Shown here: positions 8,845-17,013 of the stretch, in pieces
Position numbering within the stretch: the stretch's first letter is position 1
Layout of the letters: each line of letters opens with the position of its first letter
Translations under genes and position numbers: made by a program
The notes under the pieces: generated by a model
Told to the model about the DNA's origin: nothing
Database searches by the model: none
The model's input: the letters and a program-made list of their open reading frames with translations, nothing else
From: Mycetocola lacteus
GTDB lineage: Bacteria; Actinomycetota; Actinomycetes; Actinomycetales; Microbacteriaceae
NCBI RefSeq assembly: GCF_003667575.1
Contig: NZ_RCUY01000005.1
Location: 186,001 to 250,000, forward strand
Direction: 5' to 3'
DNA: 64,000 nucleotides

Positions 8845-9555
8845 CTAGGCCGCGGTGATCCCCTGAGCGGCGTAGCGCTCATGGATCGGAGCACTCAGGC
8901 TGGCGTGCGCGCCACGGGCAATCTCGTCGGCAAGGGACTCGTGAGCACCGGCCTCCAGATCCGTGTAGATGTTGTTGACCACGTCGCGCGGGTCACCCTT
9001 GGGCACGTCCAGCGCCTGGATCATCGGGGTGTCGGTGTAGCCCAGGTGCGCGCCCAGAACCTGGGTTCCCTGGCTCGCCAGCTCCACCCGGAGTGAGTTG
9101 GTGGCACCCCAGAAAGCCGACTTGGTAGACGAGTAGACGCCCGGGATGCTGAAGAAGCTCAGCGCCGAGTGCACGTTGATGATCGCGCCGCCGCCGTGGC
9201 CGGCGAGCACCGGCGCATAGGCCTGGACCAGGGCGATCGGACCGAACACGTTGGTTTCGTAAATGGCGCGAACGTCCTCGGGGCTGGTGGTGAGCAGTGT
9301 GCCGAACTTCTCGATTCCTGCGTTGTTGATCAGCACGGTGGTGTCTCCGGTCTGCGCGAGCACGTCGGCGATCGAGGCGGGATCGGTCACGTCCAAACGC
9401 AGCGGCACCACGCGGGCGTCGTCCCAGGTGCGCGGGGTACGGGCGGTGGCATAGACCTTGGCGGCGCCGCGGGCGAGGGCCTGCTCAACAAAGTGGATGC
9501 CGAGGCCTCCGTTGGCGCCGGTCACGAGAACTACGGCATTGGTCAGGGTGGTCAT
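8845..9555 (-). CDS. SDR family oxidoreductase
   Basis: 236 residues, classical SDR: TGANGGLG at 12-19, NNAG at 77-80, and Tyr141/Lys145 (YSSTKSA). Conserved DxTDP (55-59) at the adenine pocket. NAD(P)-dependent oxidation or reduction of an unknown carbonyl. Divergent from an HxlR regulator across an intergenic region with two near-identical 15-bp repeats, so its expression is probably controlled by that regulator. HxlR proteins beside oxidoreductases often respond to aldehydes or electrophiles (family knowledge). Confidence 0.88.
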   Translation of the reverse strand: MTTLTNAVVLVTGANGGLGIHFVEQALARGAAKVYATARTPRTWDDARVVPLRLDVTDPASIADVLAQTGDTTVLINNAGIEKFGTLLTTSPEDVRAIYETNVFGPIALVQAYAPVLAGHGGGAIINVHSALSFFSIPGVYSSTKSAFWGATNSLRVELASQGTQVLGAHLGYTDTPMIQALDVPKGDPRDVVNNIYTDLEAGAHESLADEIARGAHASLSAPIHERYAAQGITAA

Positions 9556-9595
9556 GGGGTTCTCCGATACATCAGGGCGAGACCATCTCGCTCAC

Positions 9596-9637
9596 TTGGA
9601 AAACCAAACCTAGCATGCTGTGTTGGAAAATCAAACC
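9596..9637. promoter_or_regulatory. Probable HxlR operator (two 15-bp direct repeats)
   Basis: TTGGAAAACCAAACC at 9596-9610 and TTGGAAAATCAAACC at 9623-9637 differ at one base. The first holds the perfect palindrome TTGG-AAAA-CCAA. The second overlaps a -35-like TTGGAA positioned 15 bp before TATTCT (9644-9649), which is 6 nt before the HxlR ATG. Confidence 0.6.
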
Positions 9638-9655
9638 GTGATGTATTCTGGAGTC

Positions 9656-10108
9656 ATGAATCCGACCGGCCTGTACCCCGAAAGCCTGTGTCCGATTGCC
9701 CGCAGCCTGGATCTGCTGGGACAAAAATGGTCACTCATGATCGTCCGCGAGGCCGTGGCCGGGGCAACCCGCTTTGCCGACTTCCGCGCGATCGGCATCC
9801 CCAGCGACATCCTCACCAAGCGCCTCACCTCCCTGGTGGACGCCGGCGTGATGGAGCGTCGCCCCTACCGCGAGGCCGGTGAACGCGCCCGCGACGACTA
9901 CCACCTGACCCCCGCGGGAATGGCCCTACTCCCGGTGCTCTCGGCACTGGTCGAGTGGGGCACCGAATACCTGCCGATCCCCGCCGGCCGTACCCTGGAA
10001 AACGTCACCACCGACACCCATGAGGCCGTGCATGTGGCCTATGTCAACGATGCCGGCGAGGTCATCAACCAGGATCGGGTGACCATCCAGACCGTGCCCG
10101 CGGCCTAG
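9656..10108 (+). CDS. HxlR family winged-helix regulator
   Basis: 150 residues. Begins with the HxlR hallmark CPIARSLDLLGQKWSLMIVR, then the winged helix with PSDILTKRLTSLVDAGVMERR and the wing YRE..GERARDDYHLTPAG. The Cys near residue 10 is the position of the redox or electrophile-sensing Cys in several family members. Divergent from the SDR gene; the 15-bp repeats between them overlap its own -35 region, which suggests autorepression plus control of the SDR. Promoter spacing suggests a leaderless mRNA. An in-frame start at 9620 would place the repeats inside the coding region and is not favoured. Confidence 0.88.
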   Translation: MNPTGLYPESLCPIARSLDLLGQKWSLMIVREAVAGATRFADFRAIGIPSDILTKRLTSLVDAGVMERRPYREAGERARDDYHLTPAGMALLPVLSALVEWGTEYLPIPAGRTLENVTTDTHEAVHVAYVNDAGEVINQDRVTIQTVPAA

Positions 10109-10127
10109 TCCTAGGCCCGGGTACAAC

Positions 10128-10158
10128 AAAGGCCCCGTACGGCGTGTACGGGGCCTTT
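10128..10158 (+). terminator. Intrinsic terminator after HxlR gene (bidirectional)
   Basis: AAAGGCCCCGTAC and GTACGGGGCCTTT form a 13-bp stem with a GGCGT loop, with T or A runs at the ends. It sits between the convergent HxlR gene and the small gene at 10171-10419 and can serve both. Confidence 0.8.
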
Positions 10159-10170
10159 AGCTCTGCATGT

Positions 10171-10419
10171 CTAGGCGGCTAGGGCGACGTCGGATCCCAG
10201 GGATACGGCGGTGTCCCAACCACGGCGAACCTCGGCGAGGCCGCGGGTCTGCTCGGGGTAACCGAGGTGCAGGTGGGTGTTACGCCAGTCCAGCAGTGCG
10301 GCGGCGCGGGTAGCGGCGAAGTGGCCGGGACGAACGCTGCGGGCACGGGTGGCCGCGTGGAATCCGTCCAGGAAAAACGCGGTCGGCGGGCTCTGGTGAA
10401 TACGGGTGTTGGTGTTCAT
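10171..10419 (-). CDS. Small protein of unknown function (82 aa)
   Basis: Starts MNTNTRIHQSPPTAFFLDGF at an ATG preceded by AAGGAAG; the ORF is open further upstream but that part has no good start and a different composition. The protein is Arg/Ala-rich with two short helices (ATRAAALLDWRNTHLH and TRGLAEVRRGWDTAVSL), no signal peptide and no membrane segment. It ends just before the bidirectional terminator. No family recognised. The long palindromic promoter region upstream suggests regulated expression of a genuine small gene. Confidence 0.55.
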   Translation of the reverse strand: MNTNTRIHQSPPTAFFLDGFHAATRARSVRPGHFAATRAAALLDWRNTHLHLGYPEQTRGLAEVRRGWDTAVSLGSDVALAA

Positions 10420-10753
10420 GATTACTTCCTTTATGTCTGTGCCGGGCGTGCGACAACGCACCCTCCCGAATTTGTGTGTGCCGGGGCGGAGCCTCGCGGG
10501 GGCGGGCTGGCCGAATGGCGGTGGCTGCGGCGTCGGGCGGATCACGTCGGGGATCGCCTGCCGGGTGTGAATACTCGCGATATCGGATGTGGAGCAATCG
10601 GAAATACATCGGGTATTTCGATTGATCGGAATGTTCACGATCCGAAAGCGTCGGCGGGATCCTGCAACGGGACTCCGGCCGGATGGAGCCGATCACGCTA
10701 GAGGGGGCGTAGATCGCGTTCACATAACGCAGCAATAGATCAGCCTACGCGAC
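10420..10753. other. Intergenic region with a regulatory palindrome
   Basis: 334 bases between the ABC-F stop and the small leftward gene, and noticeably more AT-rich in its middle. No gene supported. It holds the inverted repeat described at 10595-10624 and presumably the promoter of the small gene; nothing else recognised. Confidence 0.5.
10595..10624. promoter_or_regulatory. Long imperfect palindrome, possible operator
   Basis: GAAATAC-ATCGG-GTATTTC (10601-10619) is a perfect 7-bp inverted repeat; the arms extend to CAATCG and GATTG with one unpaired base. It lies about 180 bp upstream of the small gene start at 10419. Function is inferred. Confidence 0.45.
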
Positions 10754-12457
10754 TCAGTCCTCTCGCACAAGGGGTAATCCCAAATCTCCCGGTTCGTCGG
10801 CGAAGAGATCTCCCCGCTCATTCAGCTCGCCCTCGGTCGTCAGCTCCCAGACCCGATCGCAGTGGATCCGCGCCAGGAAGGCGTCATCGTGACTCACCAC
10901 CAGCAGCGCCCCGCGATACTCGCTCAGCGCCTCGACCAGTCGATCCACGCTCGCGAGATCGAGATTGTTGGTGGGCTCATCGAGGATCAGCAGCTGGGCG
11001 GGAGGCTCGGCAAACAGCAGCCGCGCCAGCGAGACGCGAAAGCGTTCCCCTCCCGAGAGGGTGGACACCGGACGATGTACCGCGTCCCCGCGCAGGAGCA
11101 TCCGGGCCAGGATGCCGCGAATCTCCCCGTCCGGAGTCTCGGGGGCCGCCTGACGCAGGTTCTCCAGCGCGCTCGCCCCCTCGGTGAGGCCGTCGAGACG
11201 CTGAGCCAGATATCCCACGCGATCGGTGAGGAGACGTGCCCGCTCCCCCGGCGCTGTCACCCCGGTCGACACCGAGCCATGCGGGCCCGCGGCGTGCGGA
11301 TCGACTCGGATACCGGAATCCAGGAGCTCGCGCAGCAGGGTGGTTTTCCCCACCCCGTTGCCGCCGATCAGCGCAACCCGCTCGGGTCCCTGGATGACCC
11401 GGGTGCGCCCGGACAGCTCGAACTCGGCAATCCGCCGCGACCGTGCCACCCGGGGGTCGGGCAGCTCCAGGTGGATGCTCTCCTCCCGGCGCACCCGCTC
11501 GGCCGCCCGGTCGCGCGCCTCGGTGGCGGCCTCCACTCGGTTTTCCAGGTTACCGCGCAGCTTGCCCGCCGACTCCTGCGCCTCGGAGGCGCGCTGATTC
11601 ATCACAATCTTGTCGCCGCGGCGCTGCTCGCTGGCCTTCTTACCCGCACGGAGCCGTCGGGCCAGCAGGGTTTCGGCCTCCTGACGTTGACGCCGCTCCT
11701 TTTTGACCGCCAGGTCGGCGCTGCGCTCGGCCTGGATCGCGGCCGCCTGCTCCTGTTCATGGTGTGCCCGCCAGGCCGAATAGGGTCCGCCAAACACGGT
11801 GAGGGAACCGGCGAAGAGTTCGGCGGTCTGCTCCATCCGATCCAGCAGCACGGTGTCGTGGCTGACCACCACGAGGGTGCCCGGCCAGGTTTCGACCATC
11901 CGATAGAGGGTGTGCCGGGCATCACGGTCTAAGTTGTTGCTGGGTTCATCGAGCAGCGTGATCGGGGCCCGGGCCAGGCGCAGCCCGGCAATCGCGACGA
12001 GCATGGCCTCGCCTCCGGACACCGTGCCAATCCTCCGGTCCAGGTCGGTCTCGGGCAGTCCACACTCGGTCAGGGCGCGGGCACCCTGGGCCTCAACATC
12101 CCAGCGGTCGCCGAGGATGTCGAAGTGGTGGGGATCCACATCCCCGGATTCGATCGCGCGGAAGGCTCGCAGCTGCGGCCCGATCCCCAGGACGTCGGCC
12201 AGAGTCGCGTCGGTATCCAGGGTCAGGGATTGCGGCAGGTATCCCACCGCTCCCCCGGTCACCACCCGACCCCGGGTCGGGGTCAGTTCCCCGGCGATGA
12301 GCCGAAGCAGGGTGGATTTTCCCGACCCATTGGCGCCGATCAGCCCGGTGCGGCCGACTCCGATGGTGCCCGAGAGTCCGTCGAGGGTCACCGTCCCATC
12401 GGGCCGGGTCAGGTTCAGATCGAACAGCGAGATGGCGGGTTGAGGGTGCTGGGACAT
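10754..12457 (-). CDS. ABC-F family ATPase (ribosome-associated/protection type)
   Basis: 567 residues, two fused nucleotide-binding domains and no membrane segment. NBD1 has [13 protein letters not shown] near 40 and the signature SGGEAMLVAIAGL with Walker B LLDEPSNNLD; NBD2 has GGNGVGKTTLL and LSGGERFRVSLA with LILDEPTNNLD. Between them is the charged coiled-coil linker (EQEQAAAIQAERSADLAVKK onward) that reaches into the ribosome in ABC-F proteins. Family roles are translation regulation or protection against ribosome-targeting antibiotics; which applies is not visible. The ATG at 12457 has AAAGGA upstream. Confidence 0.85.
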   Translation of the reverse strand: MSQHPQPAISLFDLNLTRPDGTVTLDGLSGTIGVGRTGLIGANGSGKSTLLRLIAGELTPTRGRVVTGGAVGYLPQSLTLDTDATLADVLGIGPQLRAFRAIESGDVDPHHFDILGDRWDVEAQGARALTECGLPETDLDRRIGTVSGGEAMLVAIAGLRLARAPITLLDEPSNNLDRDARHTLYRMVETWPGTLVVVSHDTVLLDRMEQTAELFAGSLTVFGGPYSAWRAHHEQEQAAAIQAERSADLAVKKERRQRQEAETLLARRLRAGKKASEQRRGDKIVMNQRASEAQESAGKLRGNLENRVEAATEARDRAAERVRREESIHLELPDPRVARSRRIAEFELSGRTRVIQGPERVALIGGNGVGKTTLLRELLDSGIRVDPHAAGPHGSVSTGVTAPGERARLLTDRVGYLAQRLDGLTEGASALENLRQAAPETPDGEIRGILARMLLRGDAVHRPVSTLSGGERFRVSLARLLFAEPPAQLLILDEPTNNLDLASVDRLVEALSEYRGALLVVSHDDAFLARIHCDRVWELTTEGELNERGDLFADEPGDLGLPLVRED

Positions 12458-12766
12458 ACGTTGTCCTTTCGGTTTGCCCGAGCGCACACACAGCGCCCGG
12501 GCAGCAGAAGAGAAAGAGGAGCCCTAGCGTGGGTAAAACCCCGCGACACTCCCTAGAGTGCGCACCCGTTGGAATTCTCAAACGGGCGCGGATGATGAGC
12601 CCGGGGATCCCTCAGAAAAAGGGGATCAACCCTGGGGCTGCGCGCACATGCGACCACCGAAGCGGAGGCTAGGCCCTGTCGATCTCGTCGATTATCACCC
12701 CGGAACGCTAACACGCGTTCAAACTTCGGTCAACTAACACGGGCAAAAACGGGTACTCTGGAAGTT
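12458..12766. other. Divergent promoter region between ABC-F and helicase genes
   Basis: 309 bases, no gene supported. On the ABC-F side it contains two tandem hairpins, CACTC-4-GAGTG (12547-12560) and CCCGTT-10-AACGGG (12565-12586), that would lie in the 5' leader of the ABC-F mRNA. On the helicase side it contains GAACGC-6-GCGTTC (12703-12720) and a -10-like TACTCT (12754-12759) 7 nt before the helicase ATG. ABC-F genes are often attenuated through leader hairpins, but no convincing leader peptide was found. Confidence 0.5.
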
Positions 12767-14650
12767 ATGACTTCCCCCGACTCCGATACCATTCCCTTCT
12801 CCGAACTCGGACTGAGTGACTCGGTCCTGAAGGCCCTGAAGGACGTCGGGTACGAAACCCCCTCCGCAATTCAGGCCGCCACGATTCCCCCGCTGCTCGA
12901 GGGCCGCGACGTCGTAGGCCTTGCCCAGACCGGAACCGGAAAGACCGCAGCGTTCGCGCTGCCGATCCTTTCCCGGCTCGACCCGGACCAGAAAACCCCG
13001 CAGGCACTCGTGCTTGCGCCGACCCGTGAGCTCGCGCTGCAGGTGTGTGAGGCGTTCGAAAAGTACGCCGCCCACCAGCGCGGCGTCCGCGTCCTCCCCG
13101 TTTACGGTGGCCAGGGCTACGGCGTTCAGCTCTCCGCGCTGCGTCGCGGTGTACAGGTTGTTGTGGGTACCCCGGGTCGGATCATGGATCACCTCAACAA
13201 GGGCACCCTGGATCTCTCCGAGCTGCGATTCCTCGTGCTCGATGAGGCCGACGAGATGCTGAAGATGGGTTTTGCCGAGGACGTGGAAACGATCCTCGCG
13301 GACACTCCGGATTCCAAGCAGGTGGCCCTGTTCTCGGCCACCATGCCCCAGGCAATCCGCCGCATCTCGGCACAGTACCTGAACGATCCCCAAGAGGTCA
13401 CCATCAAGGGCAAGACCACCACGTCTGCCAACATCACCCAGCGCTACATGGTGGTGTCCTACGCCCAGAAGGTTGACGCCCTGACCCGAATTCTCGAAAC
13501 CGAGAACTTCGAGGGCATGATCATCTTCACCCGCACCAAGAACGAGACCGAGACCCTGGCCGAGAAGCTGCGGGCTCGCGGATTCTCCGCCGCCGCGATC
13601 AACGGTGACATTGCTCAGGCTCAGCGTGAACGCACCGTGAACCAGCTGAAGTCGGGCAAGCTCGACATCCTGGTTGCCACCGATGTGGCCGCACGAGGCC
13701 TGGACGTGGAGCGCATCAGCCACGTCATCAACTTCGACATCCCGGTGGACACCGAGTCCTACGTGCACCGCATCGGCCGCACCGGCCGTGCCGGTCGTAC
13801 CGGTGACGCGATCTCGTTTGTCACCCCGCGCGAGCGTCGTCTGCTGACCGCGATTGAGCGGGCCACCCGCCAGCCGCTGACCCAGATGTCGCTGCCCAGC
13901 GTGGACGATGTGAACACCACCCGCCTGAGCCGCTTCGATGACTCGATCACCGCGGCGCTCGAGCAGACCAGCCGGATCGATCGCTTCCGCGACATCATCG
14001 CCCACTACGTTGAGCACCACGACGTTCCCGAGGCAGACGTTGCCGCGGCCCTCGCCGTGGTTGCCCAGGGTGAGACCCCGCTGCTGCTCAACGCCGAGGA
14101 CGAGCGTGACGCCCGTCGTCGCGAGCGTGAGGCACGCGAGTTCAGCCGGGACGAGCGTGGCGGTCGCGACCGTGACACCCGTGGCGGATCGCGTTTTGAC
14201 CGGGACGACCGCGGAGACCGTGGCAACCGCTTTGACCGCGAGGAGCGCCGCCCGCGTAACTCGGGCGCGCCGATGACCACCTACCGCATCGCCGTGGGTC
14301 GTCGTCACCGCGTCGAGCCGCGTCAGATCGTCGGTGCCCTGGCCAACGAGGGTGGACTGAACCGCGAGGACTTCGGCGCGATCCAGATCCGTCCGGACTT
14401 CTCCCTGGTGGAGCTGCCCGCCTCGATGCCCGCGGACACCCTGGACCGCCTGGCAAACACCCGCATCAGCGGTCAGCTGATCGAGATCCGCGCCGACCGC
14501 GGTGCCCCCGCCCGCCGGGAGAACCGCTTCGAGCGCGACAACCGTGAGGACCGTGGCGACCGCGGTGGCAGCTGGAACCGCGACCGCGCCCCGCGCGAGG
14601 ATCGTGGCGACCGCGGAGACCGCGGCTTCGACCGCAAGCCCCGCCACTAG
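12767..14650 (+). CDS. deaD: DEAD-box ATP-dependent RNA helicase (DeaD/CsdA type)
   Basis: 627 residues. Q motif (FSELGLSDSVLKAL...ETPSAIQ), Walker A AQTGTGKTAAF, PTREL, VGTPGRIMDHL, DEAD in VLDEADEMLKMGF, SAT in FSATMPQAIRR, and C-terminal HRIGRTGRAGRTG. Residues about 445-505 are an Arg/Asp/Gly-rich linker (repeated RDDRGDRG-like units), then a DbpA-type RNA-binding domain (MTTYRIAVGRRHRVEPRQIV) and a second RGD-rich tail. Such enzymes unwind rRNA and mRNA in ribosome assembly and cold adaptation. -10-like TACTCT 7 nt before the ATG suggests a leaderless mRNA. Codon usage is strongly biased, indicating high expression. Confidence 0.95.
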   Translation: MTSPDSDTIPFSELGLSDSVLKALKDVGYETPSAIQAATIPPLLEGRDVVGLAQTGTGKTAAFALPILSRLDPDQKTPQALVLAPTRELALQVCEAFEKYAAHQRGVRVLPVYGGQGYGVQLSALRRGVQVVVGTPGRIMDHLNKGTLDLSELRFLVLDEADEMLKMGFAEDVETILADTPDSKQVALFSATMPQAIRRISAQYLNDPQEVTIKGKTTTSANITQRYMVVSYAQKVDALTRILETENFEGMIIFTRTKNETETLAEKLRARGFSAAAINGDIAQAQRERTVNQLKSGKLDILVATDVAARGLDVERISHVINFDIPVDTESYVHRIGRTGRAGRTGDAISFVTPRERRLLTAIERATRQPLTQMSLPSVDDVNTTRLSRFDDSITAALEQTSRIDRFRDIIAHYVEHHDVPEADVAAALAVVAQGETPLLLNAEDERDARRREREAREFSRDERGGRDRDTRGGSRFDRDDRGDRGNRFDREERRPRNSGAPMTTYRIAVGRRHRVEPRQIVGALANEGGLNREDFGAIQIRPDFSLVELPASMPADTLDRLANTRISGQLIEIRADRGAPARRENRFERDNREDRGDRGGSWNRDRAPREDRGDRGDRGFDRKPRH

Positions 14651-14694
14651 GCGCTAGCGCTAGTCACTCTCCGGCCTCGTGCCGGGCGATACAA

Positions 14695-14735
14695 CAGGCG
14701 GCACCCACTCAAGTGAGTGGGTGCCGCCTGTTTTT
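14695..14735 (+). terminator. Strong intrinsic terminator after the helicase
   Basis: CAGGCGGCACCCACTC and GAGTGGGTGCCGCCTG form a perfect 16-bp stem around AAGT, followed by TTTTT. Confidence 0.92.
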
Positions 14736-14816
14736 CGCTGTTCGGTTCCAATGCCAATGCCGGGAGCGTGCGTGCTGGAGATGGCACGGCCTGGCGGGTA
14801 CTCGCTTTTTCGCGAA

Positions 14817-14855
14817 GGGTCGTTTTGACACGTAATTGACGTGTCAAAACGACCC
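14817..14855. repeat. Perfect 17-bp inverted repeat
   Basis: Arms GGGTCGTTTTGACACGT (14817-14833) and its exact complement (14839-14855) enclose AATTG. It lies 38 bp past the stop of the leftward sensor kinase and 82 bp past the helicase terminator. It could end kinase transcription, but no U-run follows on either strand, so a protein-binding site is also possible. Confidence 0.7.
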
Positions 14856-14892
14856 ACCTCCGTAAAGGCCCGTGGGTGCCCGGCCCCTGGGT

Positions 14893-17013
14893 TCATCCGG
14901 ATGGCCTGACGCCCAGGTCCGAGAGGGGCGGCGCGTCGGGGAACCAGAGGGTGACCGCGGTGCCGGTGCCCTGGGTGCTGGACAGGGTCGCGGCGCCGCC
15001 GTGGAGGCGCAGGATTTCGCGCACGATGGCCAGGCCCAGGCCGCTGCCGCCGGTGGCGCGGGTGCGTGACTTATCGGCGCGGCGGAACCGGTCGAAGACG
15101 AACGGGACCTCCTCGGCGGGGATGCCCGAACCGGTGTCGGTCACGGTGAACGCGATACCGTCGGGCACGCCACCCGAAACCTCGTTGCCCGGGCGCTCAT
15201 CCCTCGTTCGGACCTCGCTGCGGCGCTCATCCCTCGACCGCGCTTCGGCACTGCGATCCTCTCCCAGCGTTGCGTCGCTGCGGCGCTCGGCGGAGATCGT
15301 GATGCGGCCGCCCTCCGGGGTGTGCCGCACCGCGTTGGACACCAGGTTGAGCAGGGCCTGACGCAGGCGGAAGGGGTCCGCGCGCACAACCGCGTCGGCG
15401 GGCAAAGCCGGGTCGGCGATTGCGGTCAGGGTGATGCCCGCCGGATCGCTGAGTCCACGCGCCGTGGCCTCGAACTGATCGAGGAATTCCCGCAGCGGAA
15501 TATCTTCGATTTCCAGGGACAGCTCCCCCGCCTCGGCCAGCGAGAGCTGGTGCAGATCATCCACCAGGCGCTGCAGCACCAGGGTTTCCCGGTGCAGGGT
15601 GGCCAGGAACGCGGCGTCCGGGGTCACCAGGTTGTCTTCGGCGGCCTCGACCCATCCGCGCATCGTGGCGATCGGGGTGCGCAGCTCGTGGGAGATGTCG
15701 CTCATCATCGCGTTCCGCGAGGATTCCAGGGTTTCCCGGCGCTCGGCCATCGTATTGAAGGCCGTGGCCACGGCGCCCACCTCGTCGCGACGGCGCACGT
15801 CGGCACGGGCCCGCAGATCACCGTCGCTGGCGCGGGCGGCCGCGGCCGCCAGGGTGCGCAGCGGACGGGTCAGCCGCAGTCCACCGTACAGACTGAGGCC
15901 CAGGGTCAGCACCAGGAGTCCGGCGATCAGCAGGGTCAGGCGCAGCTGATTCTCCCCGGAGAAGTCCCAAAACACGCGGGCCGTGGGATCCTGTCCCTGA
16001 ATAAACAGGCGCGCGGGTTCGGCCACGCTCGAGGCCAGCTGTTCCTGACGCGAGGTTTCGATGCAGCCGCTCACGCCCCGGTTGGATTCCCGGTCGCTGT
16101 CCACCGAGGTCCAGCTCAGGTCGGTGTCCAGGATGATCGGATCCTCACCGGAGCGGGCCAAGCAGTCGTTGACCAGGGTGTCCAGCGCCTGGAGGGCGGT
16201 GTATTCGCTCTGGGTGGGCTTGCGCAGAAGACCCTCGTCCTCGAGGCAGGGGCGCGGGGTCTGGGTGCCCGTGGGCAGCTGGACGAGCGGGCGTCCATTG
16301 GGGGCGGTATCGCTCAGCACGTCGGGCACGCCGTTGGTACTCAGGCAGGCGACCAGGGTTTTCGCCTCGGCGATCTTCTGATCCCGTTCCTCATCGTTCA
16401 GCCGGAACGGGCCGACCGCCCGCGGGTCGATGACCGAGAAGCTCGGCGGCCCGCCGGCCGTCGTCCCGTCGCGGGAGGGCGCGGGGAACGCGCCCCCGGA
16501 TGCCTGCCCGGGCTTCTCGGAGGGTTCCGAGGTGGGGGCCGAACTGGGTGCCGCAGACTCGCCCGGATCGGGGTCCTCATCCGGTTCCGGGGCGGTGATC
16601 CGCGCCGAGGGGGCAAGGGAGGGATCCAGCGCCAGCGGGTTGAGGATCGCGCGTGCCAGGTCGGGCCGGGGCAGCTGGGCCGACTTTTTAGCGGTTGTGG
16701 CGATCAGGTCCCCCGACTCATCCATCAGGGTCAGGGTCACCTCGTTCTCGCTCGCCAGTCGCCTGAGCACCGGGCCGACGGCATCCCAATGGGTGTGGGT
16801 CGCCGCGTAGCCCACCAGGTCGTTATAGACGGCGGTATCGGTGGTGACCGTCTGATCGCGCTTCTGCTCCACGGCGGTCGCGGTGGCCGACACGGTCATC
16901 CAGACGGCCGCGGCCACGGACACCGCCACGATTGCCGCGGTCATCACAAACAGCGGCACCACCAGGCTGCGCGGCCACGGCACCCGGTGGCCGGGATCCA
17001 CCGGCCTACGCAT
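14893..17013 (-). CDS. Module A sensor histidine kinase with large extracellular domain
   Basis: 706 residues. Membrane segments near 16-40 and 357-382 flank an extracellular domain of over 300 residues that contains a Pro/Glu/Ser-rich stretch (about 140-190) and several Cys in Cys-x4-Gly contexts (VACLSTNG, NDCLARSG). Then HAMP, HisKA with the phospho-acceptor His442 (SDISHELRTP), N box (LLNLVSNAVRHT), G1 (VTDTGSGIP), F and G2 (GGSGLGLAIVRE). About 40 Arg/Glu-rich residues with repeated RDER/RSE units are inserted in the ATP-binding domain between the N box and G1. It overlaps the response regulator gene by 8 nt. Probably controls the divergent lipoprotein-ABC operon. Confidence 0.9.
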   Translation of the reverse strand: MRRPVDPGHRVPWPRSLVVPLFVMTAAIVAVSVAAAVWMTVSATATAVEQKRDQTVTTDTAVYNDLVGYAATHTHWDAVGPVLRRLASENEVTLTLMDESGDLIATTAKKSAQLPRPDLARAILNPLALDPSLAPSARITAPEPDEDPDPGESAAPSSAPTSEPSEKPGQASGGAFPAPSRDGTTAGGPPSFSVIDPRAVGPFRLNDEERDQKIAEAKTLVACLSTNGVPDVLSDTAPNGRPLVQLPTGTQTPRPCLEDEGLLRKPTQSEYTALQALDTLVNDCLARSGEDPIILDTDLSWTSVDSDRESNRGVSGCIETSRQEQLASSVAEPARLFIQGQDPTARVFWDFSGENQLRLTLLIAGLLVLTLGLSLYGGLRLTRPLRTLAAAAARASDGDLRARADVRRRDEVGAVATAFNTMAERRETLESSRNAMMSDISHELRTPIATMRGWVEAAEDNLVTPDAAFLATLHRETLVLQRLVDDLHQLSLAEAGELSLEIEDIPLREFLDQFEATARGLSDPAGITLTAIADPALPADAVVRADPFRLRQALLNLVSNAVRHTPEGGRITISAERRSDATLGEDRSAEARSRDERRSEVRTRDERPGNEVSGGVPDGIAFTVTDTGSGIPAEEVPFVFDRFRRADKSRTRATGGSGLGLAIVREILRLHGGAATLSSTQGTGTAVTLWFPDAPPLSDLGVRPSG
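15193..15236. repeat. Short direct repeats inside the kinase ATP-binding domain
   Basis: GCGCTCATCCCTCG occurs at 15193-15206 and 15223-15236, a 30-bp period, and parts recur to about 15290. They encode the Arg/Glu-rich insertion of the module A kinase. Confidence 0.7.

Noticed and set aside
12458..12581. Leader peptide for attenuation of the ABC-F gene
   Set aside because: Only a TTG-started frame that overlaps the gene start exists; no ATG peptide with a ribosome site and stop.
12703..12720. GAACGC-N6-GCGTTC considered as a LexA/SOS box
   Set aside because: The SOS box of actinobacteria has GAAC-N4-GTTC; the spacing here is 10, so no match.
12734..14647. 637-codon open frame antisense to the DEAD-box helicase
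   Set aside because: It is a shadow of a highly biased GC-rich gene; the protein is Val/Ala/Gly-rich without known domains, and the helicase strand has all motifs.
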